DNA of 64,000 nt, from contig SVJS01000002.1 of the NCBI GenBank assembly GCA_015068855.1, positions 1-64,000 on the forward strand. The letters run 5' to 3'. Under the pieces are notes generated by a model, which was not told the DNA's origin, did no database searches, and saw only the letters and a program-made list of their open reading frames with translations. The DNA is from Oscillospiraceae bacterium. GTDB taxonomy: Bacteria; Bacillota; Clostridia; UBA1381; UBA9506. Positions 6,494 to 16,386 of this stretch are shown piece after piece. The position numbers and the translations under genes were made by a program. Each line of letters opens with the position of its first letter. Within the stretch, counting starts at the first letter, position 1.

Positions 6494-7657
6494 ATGAATC
6501 GATATATCGTTCGGTTGTTCGTTCGAAACGACACAGAAACAAATAATCCGGCGGTGCGGGCGGCTTATGGAAAGCTTGCCGGACTGGTTGGTATTCTTTG
6601 CAACGTCCTTTTATTCGGGCTTAAAATCTGGGTTGGCTTAATTAGCGGCTCCGTTGCCGTGCTCTCCGATGCTTTTAATAATTTATCGGATATGGGAACA
6701 TCTGTGGTTTCCCTGATTGGCACGTCCGCGGCCAACCGGCGCGCGGACGAGGACCATCCTTTTGGTCACGGGCGCTCAGAATACATTGCTGCGCTGATTG
6801 TTTCCTTTTTCATTATGCTGGTGGGCTTTGAGCTTCTGCGCAGCTCGGTGACAACAATCTTTCAGGGGAAGAACCCCGTCTTTGACCTTGTGACGGTGGC
6901 CGTTATGGCTGCTTCCATCTTGGTTAAGCTCTGGATGTTCAGCTTTTACCGTTTCTGCGGAAAGAAAATTCAGTCACCGGTTTTGCAGGCTGCTGCCGCT
7001 GACAGTGTGAATGATGTGTACGCCACAAGCGCCGTTGTGCTTGCTCTGTTTGTGAGTCGTTTCGTCTCAATTCCTGTTGACGGGCTTATGGGTCTAGCTG
7101 TTTCTGTTTTGATTATGATAACGGGTTATCGGCTTGCGCGTGACACCATAACCGTTCTTTTGGGGACCGCTCCCGACCCGATGCTTTCGGAGACAATCTG
7201 CGATATGATTTTAGAGCAGGAGGGCATCATAGGCGTTCACGATCTGGTGCTGCATGATTACGGTCCGGGGCGCTGTCTGGCTTCTGTTCATGCTGAGGTT
7301 TCGGCTCACAATGACATTGTCACAATTCATAATGCCATTGATGCGGCAGAAAAGCGGATTGAACGGGAAACCGGTGTTCATATTGTCATTCACATGGACC
7401 CCATGGGGCAAGGAGACGAGACAGAAGCGATTCGTCATCTGGTTTTAGATTGCGTCCACAAGGTTAACCCTGTTTTTGGCATTCATGATTTTCAAATTGT
7501 GGAGCAGGGAGAGGCGCTTGGCCTTTTGTTTGACCTTGAGGTGCCGTACAGCATGAAGCAGGCAGAACGTGACGCAGCGATAGCACAAATTTGTGCGTTA
7601 ATTCACAGCCATGATGAACGATTTGTCGTCACCTTGCGGGTGGATAATAAAAAATAG
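6494..7657 (+). CDS. cation diffusion facilitator (CDF) family divalent metal exporter
   Basis: A 387-aa inner-membrane metal/proton antiporter. The N-terminal half has six hydrophobic helices. Metal-site motifs are DAFNNLSD in TM2 with the following HPFGHGRSE loop, and the second DxxxD-type pair in AADSVND in TM5. The C-terminal cytoplasmic part is long (about 180 residues) and seems to include the usual CDF alpha-beta domain with the HxHMDP-like segment VIHMDP plus an extra domain. The substrate (Zn, Mn, Fe or Cd) cannot be read from sequence; proximity to iron and peroxide genes makes Fe or Mn worth considering. ATG 6494 follows GGGGAGGG. It may be co-transcribed with the upstream ligase (41-base gap). 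Confidence 0.9.
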   Translation: MNRYIVRLFVRNDTETNNPAVRAAYGKLAGLVGILCNVLLFGLKIWVGLISGSVAVLSDAFNNLSDMGTSVVSLIGTSAANRRADEDHPFGHGRSEYIAALIVSFFIMLVGFELLRSSVTTIFQGKNPVFDLVTVAVMAASILVKLWMFSFYRFCGKKIQSPVLQAAAADSVNDVYATSAVVLALFVSRFVSIPVDGLMGLAVSVLIMITGYRLARDTITVLLGTAPDPMLSETICDMILEQEGIIGVHDLVLHDYGPGRCLASVHAEVSAHNDIVTIHNAIDAAEKRIERETGVHIVIHMDPMGQGDETEAIRHLVLDCVHKVNPVFGIHDFQIVEQGEALGLLFDLEVPYSMKQAERDAAIAQICALIHSHDERFVVTLRVDNKK

Positions 7658-7694
7658 AGGCAGGACGCGCCTGTCAAAATGCACAAAAATAGTA

Positions 7695-7740
7695 AAAAAC
7701 AAAGAAAAAAGTTTGTTAAACTTTTTTCTTTGTTTTTTTT
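7695..7740 (+). terminator. terminator after the CDF transporter
   Basis: AAACAAAGAAAAAAGTTT is followed by its near-perfect complement AAACTTTTTTCTTTGTTT and extra T, giving a long AT-rich stem with a U tail. Confidence 0.85.
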
Positions 7741-7749
7741 ATTGAAAAC

Positions 7750-7778
7750 TTGCAATTTAGCATGGGGTAGTGTATAAT
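7750..7778 (+). promoter_or_regulatory. promoter upstream of the S10 operon
   Basis: TTGCAA (7750-7755) and TATAAT (7773-7778) are separated by 17 bp. It lies directly after the CDF terminator and about 400 bases upstream of rpsJ, leaving a long leader. Confidence 0.7.
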
Positions 7779-7799
7779 TAAAGGGCTGTGACATGACAT

Positions 7800-7994
7800 A
7801 CGATGATGCGGGAGGTTGCCGCCGTTTGGCGGGTTTTTCCGCGGAGAATGTCCGATTCAAGAAACCGGGCGACTAGTCATACGCAAATGGATAGGAAAAA
7901 GCTTATCAGAGGCGGCTTTGTCTGCCTTTTTGCCCTTTTTCATTTCGTTTGTGTTCGGGATTTCCAAATGGGGAATACCGCAAAAGCGTGACGA
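7800..7994 (+). promoter_or_regulatory. structured 5' leader of the S10 operon
   Basis: This non-coding stretch contains a compact fold. UGCG (7807-7810) can pair with CGCA (7882-7885), enclosing the hairpin CCGCC-GUUU-GGCGG (7819-7832) and a second helix GUCCG/CGGGC. Short ORFs here lack credible start sites and similarity to known proteins. Together with the terminator at 7995-8026 it has the anatomy of an attenuating ribosomal-protein leader. The ligand, if any, is unknown; L4 does this job in E. coli, but no specific match is claimed. Confidence 0.45.
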
Positions 7995-8026
7995 GCCCAA
8001 AAACAAAGGTTTTTTGGGTTTTATTT
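7995..8026 (+). terminator. intrinsic terminator inside the S10 leader (candidate attenuator)
   Basis: CCCAAAAAC pairs with GTTTTTTGGG around AAAG and is followed by TTTTATTTAT. It lies about 155 bases before rpsJ and about 215 bases after the leader promoter, so full-length operon mRNA must read through it. The 8027-8182 stretch beyond it holds one more stem (GTGCAAGC/GCTTGCAC) and a TATAAT at 8143 with no good -35. Confidence 0.7.
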
Positions 8027-8182
8027 ATGGCCGAAAGTGAAACACCCGGCCGTGTGTACGCTTTTTGTGCAAGCCTGTGGAAACTCACCCAAAGCTTGCA
8101 CGAGCCGTTTCTTCATGACACAGACAAAAAAATCGCTTCTATTATAATAGGAAGCGGCAAAATCGATAAGGAGGAAAGAAAA

Positions 8183-8494
8183 ATGGCACAAAGTCAGAAA
8201 ATCAGAATCAGACTGAAGGCTTATGACCACGTTCTGTTAGATCAGTCCGCTGAGAAGATCGTGGAAACAGCCAAGAGAACCGGCGCGAAGGTTTCCGGAC
8301 CGATTCCGCTGCCGACCAAGAAAGAGGTTGTTACCATCCTGCGTGCTGTTCACAAGTACAAAGACTCCCGTGAGCAGTTCGAGATGAGAACACACAAACG
8401 TTTAATCGACATTCTGCTGCCTACCAGCAAGACCGTTGATGCTCTGATGCGCATCGAACTGCCTGCCGGTGTGGACATTGAAATGAAGTATTAA
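8183..8494 (+). CDS. rpsJ: 30S ribosomal protein S10
   Basis: A 103-aa S10 that also forms the NusE transcription factor with NusB. Family sequences [16 protein letters not shown] and GPIPLPT are intact. The ORF track extends upstream to 7949, but ATG 8183 has AAGGAGGAAAG in front and gives the usual family length. First gene of the S10-spc-alpha cluster. The rpsL-rpsG-fusA-tuf genes that often precede it in Clostridia are not upstream here. A 123-base gap before rplC contains possible stems, for example GTTCCC/GGGGAAC. Confidence 0.97.
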   Translation: MAQSQKIRIRLKAYDHVLLDQSAEKIVETAKRTGAKVSGPIPLPTKKEVVTILRAVHKYKDSREQFEMRTHKRLIDILLPTSKTVDALMRIELPAGVDIEMKY

Positions 8495-8617
8495 TGCGTT
8501 TCGCAAACCGAAAGGCCACCGGTCAGACGGTTTGTTAAAAGGCACTGCTGCACAGCAGCGGGTCATGTTCCCTGCTTTTCGGGGAACCAATAACCAACAT
8601 TTTTAGGAGGTGCTTTT

Positions 8618-9250
8618 GTGAAAAAAGCGATTTTAGGCACAAAGCTTGGTATGACACAGCTTTTTGGCGAAGACGGCGTTTTGATTCCCGTTACCGTCAT
8701 TCAGGCCGGTCCCTGCCGAGTTATCCAGAAGAAAACCGTTGAAAACGACGGCTATGACGCTGTTCAGGTTGGTTTTCTGGAAAAGAAAGAAAAACACACA
8801 ACAAAGCCCCTGCAAGGTCATTTCAAAAAGGCCGGTACCGGTTACATGAAATACCTGAAGGAATTCAAGCTGGAAAACGCAGCTGAAATGAATGTGGGCG
8901 ACGAAATTAAGGCTGACATTTTTGCTGAAGGTGACGTTGTTGACGTAACCGGTATCAGCAAAGGTAAAGGTTATGCCGGCACAATCAAGCGCTGGGGCAC
9001 ACATCGTGGTCCTATGACGCACGGTTCCGGTTACCACAGAGGCCCCGGTTCTATGGGCGCCTGCTCCTCTCCCTCTCGTGTTATGAAGGGTAAGAAGTTA
9101 GCCGGTCACTTGGGTGTTGAGAAAGTTACGATTCAGAACCTGTCTGTTGTTAAGCTTGATGCTGAAAACAACATTCTGGCAATTCGTGGCGCAGTTCCCG
9201 GACCCAAGGGCGGTTTGTTAGTGATTAAAAATTCTGTAAAGGCGCGGTAA
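8618..9250 (+). CDS. rplC: 50S ribosomal protein L3
   Basis: A 210-aa early-assembly 23S rRNA-binding protein whose loop reaches the peptidyl transferase centre. The loop is seen as [20 protein letters not shown]. The start is GTG 8618 behind AGGAGGTG. Full length compared with the family. Confidence 0.97.
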   Translation: MKKAILGTKLGMTQLFGEDGVLIPVTVIQAGPCRVIQKKTVENDGYDAVQVGFLEKKEKHTTKPLQGHFKKAGTGYMKYLKEFKLENAAEMNVGDEIKADIFAEGDVVDVTGISKGKGYAGTIKRWGTHRGPMTHGSGYHRGPGSMGACSSPSRVMKGKKLAGHLGVEKVTIQNLSVVKLDAENNILAIRGAVPGPKGGLLVIKNSVKAR

Positions 9251-9278
9251 GCGACCTGTATCGAAAGGAGGAAGTATC

Positions 9279-9896
9279 ATGCCGAACGTGGTATTATACA
9301 ATATGGAAGGCAAGGAAGTTGGCAACTATGAACTGAATGACGCTGTTTTCGGAATCGAGCCCAGTGAAGCTGCTGTTCATACAACTGTTGTTGCATATCT
9401 TGCTAATCAGAGACAAGGCACACAGAGTGCATTAACTCGCGCAGAAGTTCGCGGCGGCGGCGCTAAACCCTGGAGACAGAAGGGTACAGGCCGTGCAAGA
9501 CAGGGTTCCACCCGTGCACCGCAGTGGACAGGCGGCGGCGTTGTTTTTGCTCCGAAGCCGAGAAGCTACGCTATGAGCGTAAACAAGAAGATTCGCGCAC
9601 TGGCTATGAAATCTGTTTTATCTGCTAATGTAGCAAATATTAAACTGGTTGACGACATTGCCGTTTCTGAAATCAAAACCAAGCAGATCACAGCAATGCT
9701 GAGCAATCTGAAAGCAGACGGCAAGACCTTAATCGTTCTGCCGGAGAAAAATGATGCTGTATACCGCAGCGCAAGAAACATTGAGGGTGTTAAGACCAGC
9801 TTTGTTGGTACGCTGAATGTATACGATCTGCTGAATTGCAGCACAATCATCATGGCAAAGGATGCTGCTGAAAAGTTAGGGGAGGTGTATGCATAA
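9279..9896 (+). CDS. rplD: 50S ribosomal protein L4
   Basis: A 205-aa protein that lines the exit tunnel through its long basic loop, here [19 protein letters not shown], where macrolide-resistance mutations arise in other bacteria. In E. coli L4 also represses its own S10 operon; whether it acts on the leader here is unknown. Its TAA overlaps the ATG of rplW by one base, suggesting translational coupling. Confidence 0.97.
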   Translation: MPNVVLYNMEGKEVGNYELNDAVFGIEPSEAAVHTTVVAYLANQRQGTQSALTRAEVRGGGAKPWRQKGTGRARQGSTRAPQWTGGGVVFAPKPRSYAMSVNKKIRALAMKSVLSANVANIKLVDDIAVSEIKTKQITAMLSNLKADGKTLIVLPEKNDAVYRSARNIEGVKTSFVGTLNVYDLLNCSTIIMAKDAAEKLGEVYA

Positions 9897-10189
9897 TGAC
9901 ATCCGCATACGATATCATCATTAAGCCTATCATTTCTGAGCAGAGCATGGATCAGCTTGCTGACAGAAAGTACACCTTCTGTGTTGCGAAAGCAGCCAAT
10001 AAAATCGAAATCAAAAAAGCAGTTGAAGAGATTTTTGGCGTTAAGGTTGAAAGCGTTAACACACTGAACATGTTAGGCAAAATGAAGCGCATGGGTCGCA
10101 ACGAAGGCAGACGTCCCAACTGGAAGAAAGCCATTGTTAAATTAACGGCAGACAGTAAGACCATTGAGTTCTTCGATGGCATGGCATAA
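9896..10189 (+). CDS. rplW: 50S ribosomal protein L23
   Basis: A 97-aa protein at the tunnel exit and a docking site for trigger factor and SRP. It begins with the family pattern [14 protein letters not shown] and ends after the basic [11 protein letters not shown] segment. The start codon overlaps the rplD stop. Confidence 0.97.
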   Translation: MTSAYDIIIKPIISEQSMDQLADRKYTFCVAKAANKIEIKKAVEEIFGVKVESVNTLNMLGKMKRMGRNEGRRPNWKKAIVKLTADSKTIEFFDGMA

Positions 10190-10224
10190 GCCGACAGTAT
10201 TATTTTAGTATAGGAGGAAAAAGG

Positions 10225-11058
10225 ATGCCTACAAAGAAATTTAATCCTACCTCTCCTGCCAGAAGATTTATGACCGTTTCCACCTTCGAGGAAATCACCA
10301 AGAGTGAGCCCGAACGTTCCTTGCTGACAACCCTCAGCAAAAACGGCGGTAGAAATAACTACGGTAGAATCACTGTACGGCACAGAGGCGGCGGAAATAA
10401 GAGAAAGTACAGAATTATTGACTTTAAGAGAAACAAGGTTGGCGCAGCAACTGTTATCGGTATCGAGTACGATCCGAACCGCTCCGCTAACATTGCACTG
10501 GTGCAGTATGAAGATGGCGAAAAACGCTACATCTTAGCTCCCCTGGGCGTTACAGACGGCCACGTTATCGTAACCGATCCCATGGGCGCAGACATTAAGC
10601 CCGGTAACGCAATGCAGATTCAGTTCATCCCTGTTGGTACTTTAATCCACAACATCGAGCTGATGCCCGGTAAAGGCGGTCAGTTGGTTCGTAGCGCCGG
10701 CGGTGCTGCACAGCTGATGGCAAAAGAGGATAAGTATGCACAGGTTAGACTGCCGTCCGGTGAAGTTCGCTACATTCGTTTGAATTGTATGGCAACCATC
10801 GGTCAGGTTGGTAACCTGGATCACGAGAACGTTTCCATCGGTAAAGCCGGTCGTAAACGTCACATGGGTATTCGTCCGACAGTCAGAGGTTCTGTTATGA
10901 ACCCGAATGACCATCCCCACGGTGGTGGTGAAGGTCGTTCCCCGATCGGTCGTCCCGGACCTGTTACGCCTTGGGGTAAACCGGCGCTTGGTCTTAAAAC
11001 CAGAAAGAAAAAGAATCTTAATGATAAGTTCATTGTTAAACGCCGCGGTACTCGCTAA
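10225..11058 (+). CDS. rplB: 50S ribosomal protein L2
   Basis: A 277-aa protein required for subunit association and peptidyl transfer. The conserved C-terminal segment [17 protein letters not shown], with the functionally important histidine, is intact, as is the RNA-binding [14 protein letters not shown] near the N-terminus. RBS AGGAGGAAAA precedes ATG 10225. Confidence 0.98.
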   Translation: MPTKKFNPTSPARRFMTVSTFEEITKSEPERSLLTTLSKNGGRNNYGRITVRHRGGGNKRKYRIIDFKRNKVGAATVIGIEYDPNRSANIALVQYEDGEKRYILAPLGVTDGHVIVTDPMGADIKPGNAMQIQFIPVGTLIHNIELMPGKGGQLVRSAGGAAQLMAKEDKYAQVRLPSGEVRYIRLNCMATIGQVGNLDHENVSIGKAGRKRHMGIRPTVRGSVMNPNDHPHGGGEGRSPIGRPGPVTPWGKPALGLKTRKKKNLNDKFIVKRRGTR

Positions 11059-11128
11059 GATAGCCGCGTGATGCTGCCGAGCCGCCTGCCGGCTCCGGCA
11101 AGCCAATTTGGGCGAAGGAGGAAAAAGA

Positions 11129-11404
11129 ATGGGCAGATCTATTAAAAAAGGACCTTTCGTTGCTGAAAGCCTGATGAAGAAGATTGTTGCTATGAACGAG
11201 TCCGGCGACAAGAAAGTCGTTAAGACTTGGTCCAGAAGCTCTACAATTTTCCCGGAAATGGTTGGACATACAATTGCTGTACATGACGGTAAAAAGCATG
11301 TTCCCGTATTCGTTTCTGAGGACATGGTAGGTCACAAACTGGGTGAATTCTCACCGACAAGAACCTACAAAGGTCATGCAGGCAATAAAACGTCAGGTAA
11401 ATAA
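11129..11404 (+). CDS. rpsS: 30S ribosomal protein S19
   Basis: A 91-aa protein in the head of the small subunit that partners S13 near the A-site t[18 protein letters not shown] and [15 protein letters not shown] are diagnostic. The ORF track starts at 11108 inside the leader; ATG 11129 follows AAGGAGGAAAA and gives the normal length. Confidence 0.97.
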   Translation: MGRSIKKGPFVAESLMKKIVAMNESGDKKVVKTWSRSSTIFPEMVGHTIAVHDGKKHVPVFVSEDMVGHKLGEFSPTRTYKGHAGNKTSGK

Positions 11405-11436
11405 TAAATTTTCCTTGTAGGAAAGGAGGAATTTTT

Positions 11437-11772
11437 GTGGAAGCCAGAGCAAAACTGAGCTATGCACGTATTTCATCAAGAAAAGTTAAAATTGTGATAG
11501 ATTTAATCAGAAACAAGCCCGTAGCTGCTGCACTGGGTATCTTAAAGAACACCCCGAAAGCTGCCAGCGAGCCTGTTGAAAAACTGTTAAAGTCTGCTAT
11601 TGCTAACGCAGAGAACAATCACAGCATGGATGTAAGCAAACTGTATGTTGCTGAAATCTTTGCTTGCCAGGGTCCGACCTTGAAAAGAGTTCGTCCCCGC
11701 GCACAGGGTAGAGCGTTCCGTATCAGAAAGCGGACCAGTCACATCACAATCGTGTTAAAGGAAAAAGAATAA
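11437..11772 (+). CDS. rplV: 50S ribosomal protein L22
   Basis: A 111-aa protein whose beta hairpin, [20 protein letters not shown], forms part of the exit-tunnel constriction. GTG start at 11437 after AAAGGAGGA. Confidence 0.97.
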   Translation: MEARAKLSYARISSRKVKIVIDLIRNKPVAAALGILKNTPKAASEPVEKLLKSAIANAENNHSMDVSKLYVAEIFACQGPTLKRVRPRAQGRAFRIRKRTSHITIVLKEKE

Positions 11773-11792
11773 GATAGAAGGAGGTAAGAAGC

Positions 11793-12461
11793 TTGGGTCA
11801 GAAAGTAAATCCGCATGGATTAAGAGTCGGTATCATTAAGGATTGGGATTCCAGATGGTTTGCACAGGATTCTCAGTTTGGCGATCTGCTGGTTGAAGAC
11901 TATAAGATCAGAGATTTCTTAAAGAAGAAATTATTTGCATCCGGTGTGTCCAAGGTTGAGATCGAACGTACCGCAAAACGGATTAAAATCAACATTTTCG
12001 CAGCTAAACCGGGTATCATCATCGGTCGTGGCGGTAGCGAAATTGAAAAGGTTAAAAAAGAATTAGAAGTTATGACCGGCAAGAACATTGCGCTGAATAT
12101 TGAAGAGGTTAAACATCCTGATGTTGATGCGCAGTTGGTTGCTGAGAACATTGCAGCACAGCTGGAAAGAAGAATTTCCTTCCGTAAAGCAATGAAGTCC
12201 ACTATGGGTCGTGCCATGAAGTTAGGTGCAAAGGGTATTAAGACAAGCTGCTCCGGTCGTTTAGGCGGCGCTGAAATCGCAAGATCAGAGCACTATCATG
12301 AAGGAACTATTCCCCTGCAAACTCTTCGTGCAGACATCGACTATGGTTTCTGGGAGGCTAACACAACCTACGGTAAAATCGGTGTTAAGGTTTGGATTTA
12401 CAAGGGTGAAATTCTTCCCGAAAGCAAGAAGAGCCAAAAGCCTGCTGCTGCAAAAGCTTAA
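11793..12461 (+). CDS. rpsC: 30S ribosomal protein S3
   Basis: A 222-aa protein at the mRNA entry tunnel with helicase activity shared with S4 and S5. The type II KH domain shows [13 protein letters not shown], and the C-terminal domain contains [15 protein letters not shown] start at 11793 with AAGGAGGTAAG in front, consistent with the [12 protein letters not shown]-terminus. Confidence 0.97.
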   Translation: MGQKVNPHGLRVGIIKDWDSRWFAQDSQFGDLLVEDYKIRDFLKKKLFASGVSKVEIERTAKRIKINIFAAKPGIIIGRGGSEIEKVKKELEVMTGKNIALNIEEVKHPDVDAQLVAENIAAQLERRISFRKAMKSTMGRAMKLGAKGIKTSCSGRLGGAEIARSEHYHEGTIPLQTLRADIDYGFWEANTTYGKIGVKVWIYKGEILPESKKSQKPAAAKA

Positions 12462-12503
12462 AGCACGGCGATTGTGTATTCTGAAAGAAAGGAATGAAAA
12501 AGC

Positions 12504-12929
12504 ATGTTATTGCCTAAAAGAGTGAAATACAGAAGAGTCATGCGTGGCAGAATGACAGGCAAAGCAACCCGTGGTAACACCGTAACTTACGGTGAATACG
12601 GTTTGCAGGCATTAAGCCCGGCCTGGATCACTTCAAATCAGATTGAGGCTGCCCGTATTGCCATGACCCGTTATATTAAGAGAGGCGGACAGGTCTGGAT
12701 TAAGATTTTCCCGGATAAGCCCATCACTGAGAAACCGGCTGAAACCCGTATGGGTAGCGGTAAAGGTTCTCCCGAGTACTGGGTAGCTGTCGTAAAGCCC
12801 GGCCGGGTTATGTTTGAAATCGGCGGCGTTTCCGAGGAGGTAGCAAGAGAGGCCATGCGTCTTGCGGCACACAAGCTGCCTGTTAAGTGCAAGTTCGTAA
12901 CGCGCGCCGCAAATGAAGAGGAGGCGTAA
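12504..12929 (+). CDS. rplP: 50S ribosomal protein L16
   Basis: A 141-aa protein that helps position A-site tRNA. Diagnostic sequences are [11 protein letters not shown] and [18 protein letters not shown]. The spacing to rpmC is 4 bases, and the RBS for rpmC lies inside its last codons. Confidence 0.97.
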   Translation: MLLPKRVKYRRVMRGRMTGKATRGNTVTYGEYGLQALSPAWITSNQIEAARIAMTRYIKRGGQVWIKIFPDKPITEKPAETRMGSGKGSPEYWVAVVKPGRVMFEIGGVSEEVAREAMRLAAHKLPVKCKFVTRAANEEEA

Positions 12930-12933
12930 GCAT

Positions 12934-13137
12934 ATGAAGGTTACAGAAATTCGCGATTTTACAAATCAAGAGCTCGAAAGCAATTTAGCTGACCTGAAAA
13001 AAGAATTGTTTAACCTGCGTTTCCAAAACGCCACGAATCAGCTGGAAAATCCCATGCGAATCGTTGAGGTTAAAAAGACAATTGCCAGAATCAAGACTGT
13101 TTTAGCAGAAAGAAAGCTGGAAGAAGAAGCTAACTAA
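12934..13137 (+). CDS. rpmC: 50S ribosomal protein L29
   Basis: A 67-aa, two-helix protein near the tunnel exit. ATG 12934 ([14 protein letters not shown]) is preferred to the upstream track start because GAGGAGG is just in front of it. The conserved [15 protein letters not shown] helix is present. Confidence 0.96.
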   Translation: MKVTEIRDFTNQELESNLADLKKELFNLRFQNATNQLENPMRIVEVKKTIARIKTVLAERKLEEEAN

Positions 13138-13165
13138 TTGCAACTGAGTGGAAAGGAGTGAAATC

Positions 13166-13420
13166 ATGGAACGTAATTCCAGAAAGCAAAGAACCGGTAA
13201 AGTCGTAAGCGACAAGATGGATAAGACAATTGTTGTTGCGATTGAATATAATGTGAAGCATCCGCTTTACGGTAAAATTGTTAAACGCACCTACAAGCTC
13301 AAGGCCCATGACGAAAACAACGAATGCCGCATTGGCGATCGCGTTCGCGTTATGGAGACCAGACGTCTGTCTAAGGACAAGAGATGGAGACTGGTTGAGA
13401 TTGTAGAGAAAGCTAAGTAA
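13166..13420 (+). CDS. rpsQ: 30S ribosomal protein S17
   Basis: An 84-aa OB-fold primary 16S rRNA-binding protein. Family sequences include [17 protein letters not shown] and the [20 protein letters not shown] end. ATG 13166 follows AAAGGAG; the track start at 13148 lies inside the RBS region. Confidence 0.97.
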   Translation: MERNSRKQRTGKVVSDKMDKTIVVAIEYNVKHPLYGKIVKRTYKLKAHDENNECRIGDRVRVMETRRLSKDKRWRLVEIVEKAK

Positions 13421-13459
13421 TAGAGCCTTGGCTTGATACTAAATAAGGAGGAAACCGAA

Positions 13460-13828
13460 ATGATTCAACAGCAAACGCTTTTGAAGGTTGCCGACAACAC
13501 AGGCGCAAAGGAACTGATGTGCATCCGCGTATTGGGCGGTTCTGGCAGAAAGTATGCAGCAATCGGTGATGTTGTGGTTGCTTCCGTTAAGAAGGCGACA
13601 CCCGGCGGTGTTGTTAAAAAAGGCGACGTTGTTAAGGCTGTTATTGTACGGTCCGCAAGTGGCGTTAGACGCAACGACGGTACCTACATCAAGTTTGATG
13701 AAAATGCAGCCGTTATCATAAGAGACGATAAAAATCCCAGAGGAACCCGTATTTTTGGGCCTGTTGCAAGAGAGCTTCGTGAAAAGGAATATATGAAGAT
13801 TCTCTCTCTGGCTCCTGAGGTGCTGTAA
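13460..13828 (+). CDS. rplN: 50S ribosomal protein L14
   Basis: A 122-aa protein forming an intersubunit bridge and the docking site of the silencing factor Rsf[20 protein letters not shown] and [14 protein letters not shown] are intact. ATG 13460 has AAGGAGGAAA upstream and gives the exact family length. Confidence 0.98.
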   Translation: MIQQQTLLKVADNTGAKELMCIRVLGGSGRKYAAIGDVVVASVKKATPGGVVKKGDVVKAVIVRSASGVRRNDGTYIKFDENAAVIIRDDKNPRGTRIFGPVARELREKEYMKILSLAPEVL

Positions 13829-13845
13829 GGAGGAGGTACGTTATT

Positions 13846-14169
13846 ATGGCGAAAATGCATATTAAATCCGGCGACGAAGTCATCGTAATCTCCGGTAAGG
13901 ATAAAGGCAAAAAGGGTAAAGTGCTCAGCGTTATCCCCGAAAAGGGTCGCGCAATCGTTGAGGGTGTTGCTATTGCAACCAAGCACGTTAAACCCCGTCG
14001 TGCCGGCGATCCGGGTGGCATTATCAAGCAGGAGGCATCAGTTGATGCTTCTAATCTGATGAACATTTGTGCTAAGTGCAACAAGCCTACACGCGTTGGC
14101 CGCAAGGTATTGGAAAACGGCGATAAGGTTAGATATTGCAAAAAGTGCAATGAAGTCTTCAGTGATTAA
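13846..14169 (+). CDS. rplX: 50S ribosomal protein L24
   Basis: A 107-aa assembly-initiator protein with an N-terminal KOW motif (GDEVIVISGKDKGKKG). The C-terminal part carries two CxxC pairs (CAKC and CKKC), forming a possible zinc knuckle that many L24 proteins retain. Confidence 0.97.
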   Translation: MAKMHIKSGDEVIVISGKDKGKKGKVLSVIPEKGRAIVEGVAIATKHVKPRRAGDPGGIIKQEASVDASNLMNICAKCNKPTRVGRKVLENGDKVRYCKKCNEVFSD

Positions 14170-14197
14170 TGAGTGAAGCAAAGGAGGTTAAAGGCTA

Positions 14198-14740
14198 ATG
14201 TCTAGAATGCAGGATAAATATATCGGCGAAGTTGCACCGGCTCTGATGGAAAAATTCAGCTACAAGAGCACCATGCAGATTCCGAAGCTCGAGAAAATCG
14301 TTGTTAACATCGGTTTAGGCGAAGCTAAGGAAAACGCTAAGGCGCTGGATAGTGCAGTAGAGGATTTGACAGCCATCACCGGTCAGAAGCCTGTTATTAC
14401 AAAAGCAAAGAAATCTGTTGCTGCGTTTAAGGTTAGAGAAGGCATGAACATCGGCTGCAAGGTTACACTGCGCGGTCAGAAGATGTATGAATTCTTAGAC
14501 AGACTCTTCTCCGTGGCTCTGCCCCGTGTAAGAGACTTCAGAGGAATTAACCCCGACTCTTTTGATGGACGTGGTAACTATTCTCTGGGTATTAAGGAAC
14601 AGCTTATTTTCCCGGAAATTGATTATGATAAGATCGATAAAATCAGAGGTATGGACATTATTGTCGTTACCACAGCCAAGACCGACGAGGAAGCAAGAGA
14701 ATTGCTCACATTGATGGGCGCTCCCTTTGCAAGTCGATAA
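14198..14740 (+). CDS. rplE: 50S ribosomal protein L5
   Basis: A 180-aa 5S rRNA-binding protein that contacts P-site t[19 protein letters not shown] and [19 protein letters not shown] match the family closely. RBS AAAGGAGG precedes ATG 14198. Confidence 0.98.
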   Translation: MSRMQDKYIGEVAPALMEKFSYKSTMQIPKLEKIVVNIGLGEAKENAKALDSAVEDLTAITGQKPVITKAKKSVAAFKVREGMNIGCKVTLRGQKMYEFLDRLFSVALPRVRDFRGINPDSFDGRGNYSLGIKEQLIFPEIDYDKIDKIRGMDIIVVTTAKTDEEARELLTLMGAPFASR

Positions 14741-14765
14741 GTTCTGATTGTGAAGGAGGAAAATC

Positions 14766-14951
14766 ATGGCTAAAAAATCTATGGTTAACAAACAGCAGAG
14801 AACGCCTAAGTTCAGCACCAGAGCATATAATCGCTGCAAAATTTGCGGTCGTCCCCATGCTTATTTGAGAAAGTATGGCATCTGCCGTATTTGTTTCAGA
14901 GAACTGGCATATAAAGGCCAGATCCCCGGTGTGAAAAAGGCCAGCTGGTAA
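14766..14951 (+). CDS. rpsN: 30S ribosomal protein S14, zinc-binding type Z
   Basis: A 61-aa short S14 with the zinc ribbon CKIC followed by CRIC, the ancestral C+ form. Many Firmicutes also keep a zinc-free paralogue used under zinc starvation; none is in this window. Confidence 0.97.
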   Translation: MAKKSMVNKQQRTPKFSTRAYNRCKICGRPHAYLRKYGICRICFRELAYKGQIPGVKKASW

Positions 14952-14976
14952 AACAATTTGGAAGGAGGCTAAAATC

Positions 14977-15372
14977 ATGCAAGTGACCGATCCTATCGCG
15001 GATATGTTAACAAGAATCAGAAATGCGAACTCCGCACGGCACGAATCAGTTGATGTACCCGCTTCTAACATGAAGAAGGCTATTGCGGCCATTCTGCTTG
15101 AAGAAGGGTATATAAAGAATTATCAGGTCATTGAGGACGGAAAACAGGGTATCATCAGAATTGCCCTGAAATATGTTGGAAAAGAAAAGGTTATCTCCGG
15201 TATCCAGAGAGTATCAAAGCCGGGTCTTCGTATTTACAAGAATACAGAGGAATTACCGAAGGTCTTGAAAGGCTTGGGTATTGCGATCATTTCCACATCT
15301 AAAGGTATTATGACCGATAAAAAGGCAAGGCAGGAAAACGTCGGTGGCGAGGTCCTGGCCTTTGTCTGGTAA
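14977..15372 (+). CDS. rpsH: 30S ribosomal protein S8
   Basis: A 131-aa central-domain 16S rRNA-binding protein. It starts [18 protein letters not shown] and ends with the GGEVLAFVW motif. In E. coli S8 represses the spc operon; no equivalent site was identified here. Confidence 0.98.
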   Translation: MQVTDPIADMLTRIRNANSARHESVDVPASNMKKAIAAILLEEGYIKNYQVIEDGKQGIIRIALKYVGKEKVISGIQRVSKPGLRIYKNTEELPKVLKGLGIAIISTSKGIMTDKKARQENVGGEVLAFVW

Positions 15373-15397
15373 AAACTAGACAAGGAGGTGTCAGAGA

Positions 15398-15943
15398 ATG
15401 TCCAGAATTGGTAGAATGCCGATTACGGTTCCCGGCGGCGTTGATGTTACCATTGGTGCAGGCAACGATATTACCGTTAAGGGTCCGAAAGGCACATTAA
15501 CAAAGAAATTACATCCTGATATGATCATCAAGAAGGCTGACGGTGTTGTGACCGTTGAAAGACCTTCGGAAATAAAGGCTCACAAATCTCTGCATGGTCT
15601 GACCCGTACACTGCTCAACAATATGATTGTTGGCGTAACGGAAGGCTATGAAAAGACACTGGAAATTAACGGTGTTGGTTACAGAGCACAGATGCAGGGC
15701 AAAAACCTGCTGATGAACCTGGGCTATTCCCATCCTGTTGAAATGGCTCCTGTTGATGGAATCACCATTGAAGTTCCCAACCCGAACACGATTATCATTA
15801 AGGGAACCGACAAGCAGGTTGTTGGCGAATTTGCCGCAAAGGTAAGAGAAAAGAGATTGCCTGAACCCTACAAAGGAAAAGGTATCAAATACTCTTACGA
15901 GCACATCAGACGTAAGGAAGGCAAAGCAGGCGGTAAGAAATAA
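15398..15943 (+). CDS. rplF: 50S ribosomal protein L6
   Basis: A 181-aa two-domain protein near the GTPase-associated centre. MSRIGRMPITVPGGVDV and PEPYKGKGIKYSYEHIRRKEG are diagnostic. Confidence 0.98.
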   Translation: MSRIGRMPITVPGGVDVTIGAGNDITVKGPKGTLTKKLHPDMIIKKADGVVTVERPSEIKAHKSLHGLTRTLLNNMIVGVTEGYEKTLEINGVGYRAQMQGKNLLMNLGYSHPVEMAPVDGITIEVPNPNTIIIKGTDKQVVGEFAAKVREKRLPEPYKGKGIKYSYEHIRRKEGKAGGKK

Positions 15944-16005
15944 TAGCTTTTCTTTCCTAACTCAGCATGGCAAAATCCATGCAGCATAAAAAAGGAGTGA
16001 AAAAC

Positions 16006-16368
16006 GTGATTAAGAAGTCTGTCAGCAATGTAGCTAGACTTAGAAGACATAAGAGAGTTCGTAAGCTGATCAGTGGTACAGCAGAACGTCCCAGACTGAA
16101 CGTATTCAGAAGCTTAAAGCACATTTACGCACAGATTATTGACGATACCAAAGGCGTTACTCTGGTTTCCGCTTCTACCTTGGACAAAGAGCTCAAGGAA
16201 AATTACGGCGGTAACAAGGAAGCTGCACATGCAGTTGGTAAGCTGGTTGCAGAACGTGCACTGGCAGCCGGTATCAAAACGGTTGTTTTTGACCGTGGTG
16301 GTTACATTTACCATGGACGTGTGCAGGAATTAGCCGAAGGCGCCCGTGAAGGCGGCCTGGAATTTTAA
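16006..16368 (+). CDS. rplR: 50S ribosomal protein L18
   Basis: A 120-aa 5S rRNA-binding protein. The track starts at 15967, but AAAGGAGTG lies 6 bases before GTG 16006, which gives [19 protein letters not shown] and the usual length. The C-terminus keeps [27 protein letters not shown]-type family sequence. Confidence 0.96.
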   Translation: MIKKSVSNVARLRRHKRVRKLISGTAERPRLNVFRSLKHIYAQIIDDTKGVTLVSASTLDKELKENYGGNKEAAHAVGKLVAERALAAGIKTVVFDRGGYIYHGRVQELAEGAREGGLEF

Positions 16369-16386
16369 GAAAAGGAGGAAACCAGT

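Noticed and set aside
7803-8040. Short ORFs (62 and 74 aa) in the S10 leader
   Set aside because: No family resemblance or RBS; they run through the leader stems and the terminator at 7995-8026.
8143-8148. TATAAT close to rpsJ as a second operon promoter
   Set aside because: No acceptable -35 at 16-18 bp; it also lies inside a small inverted repeat.
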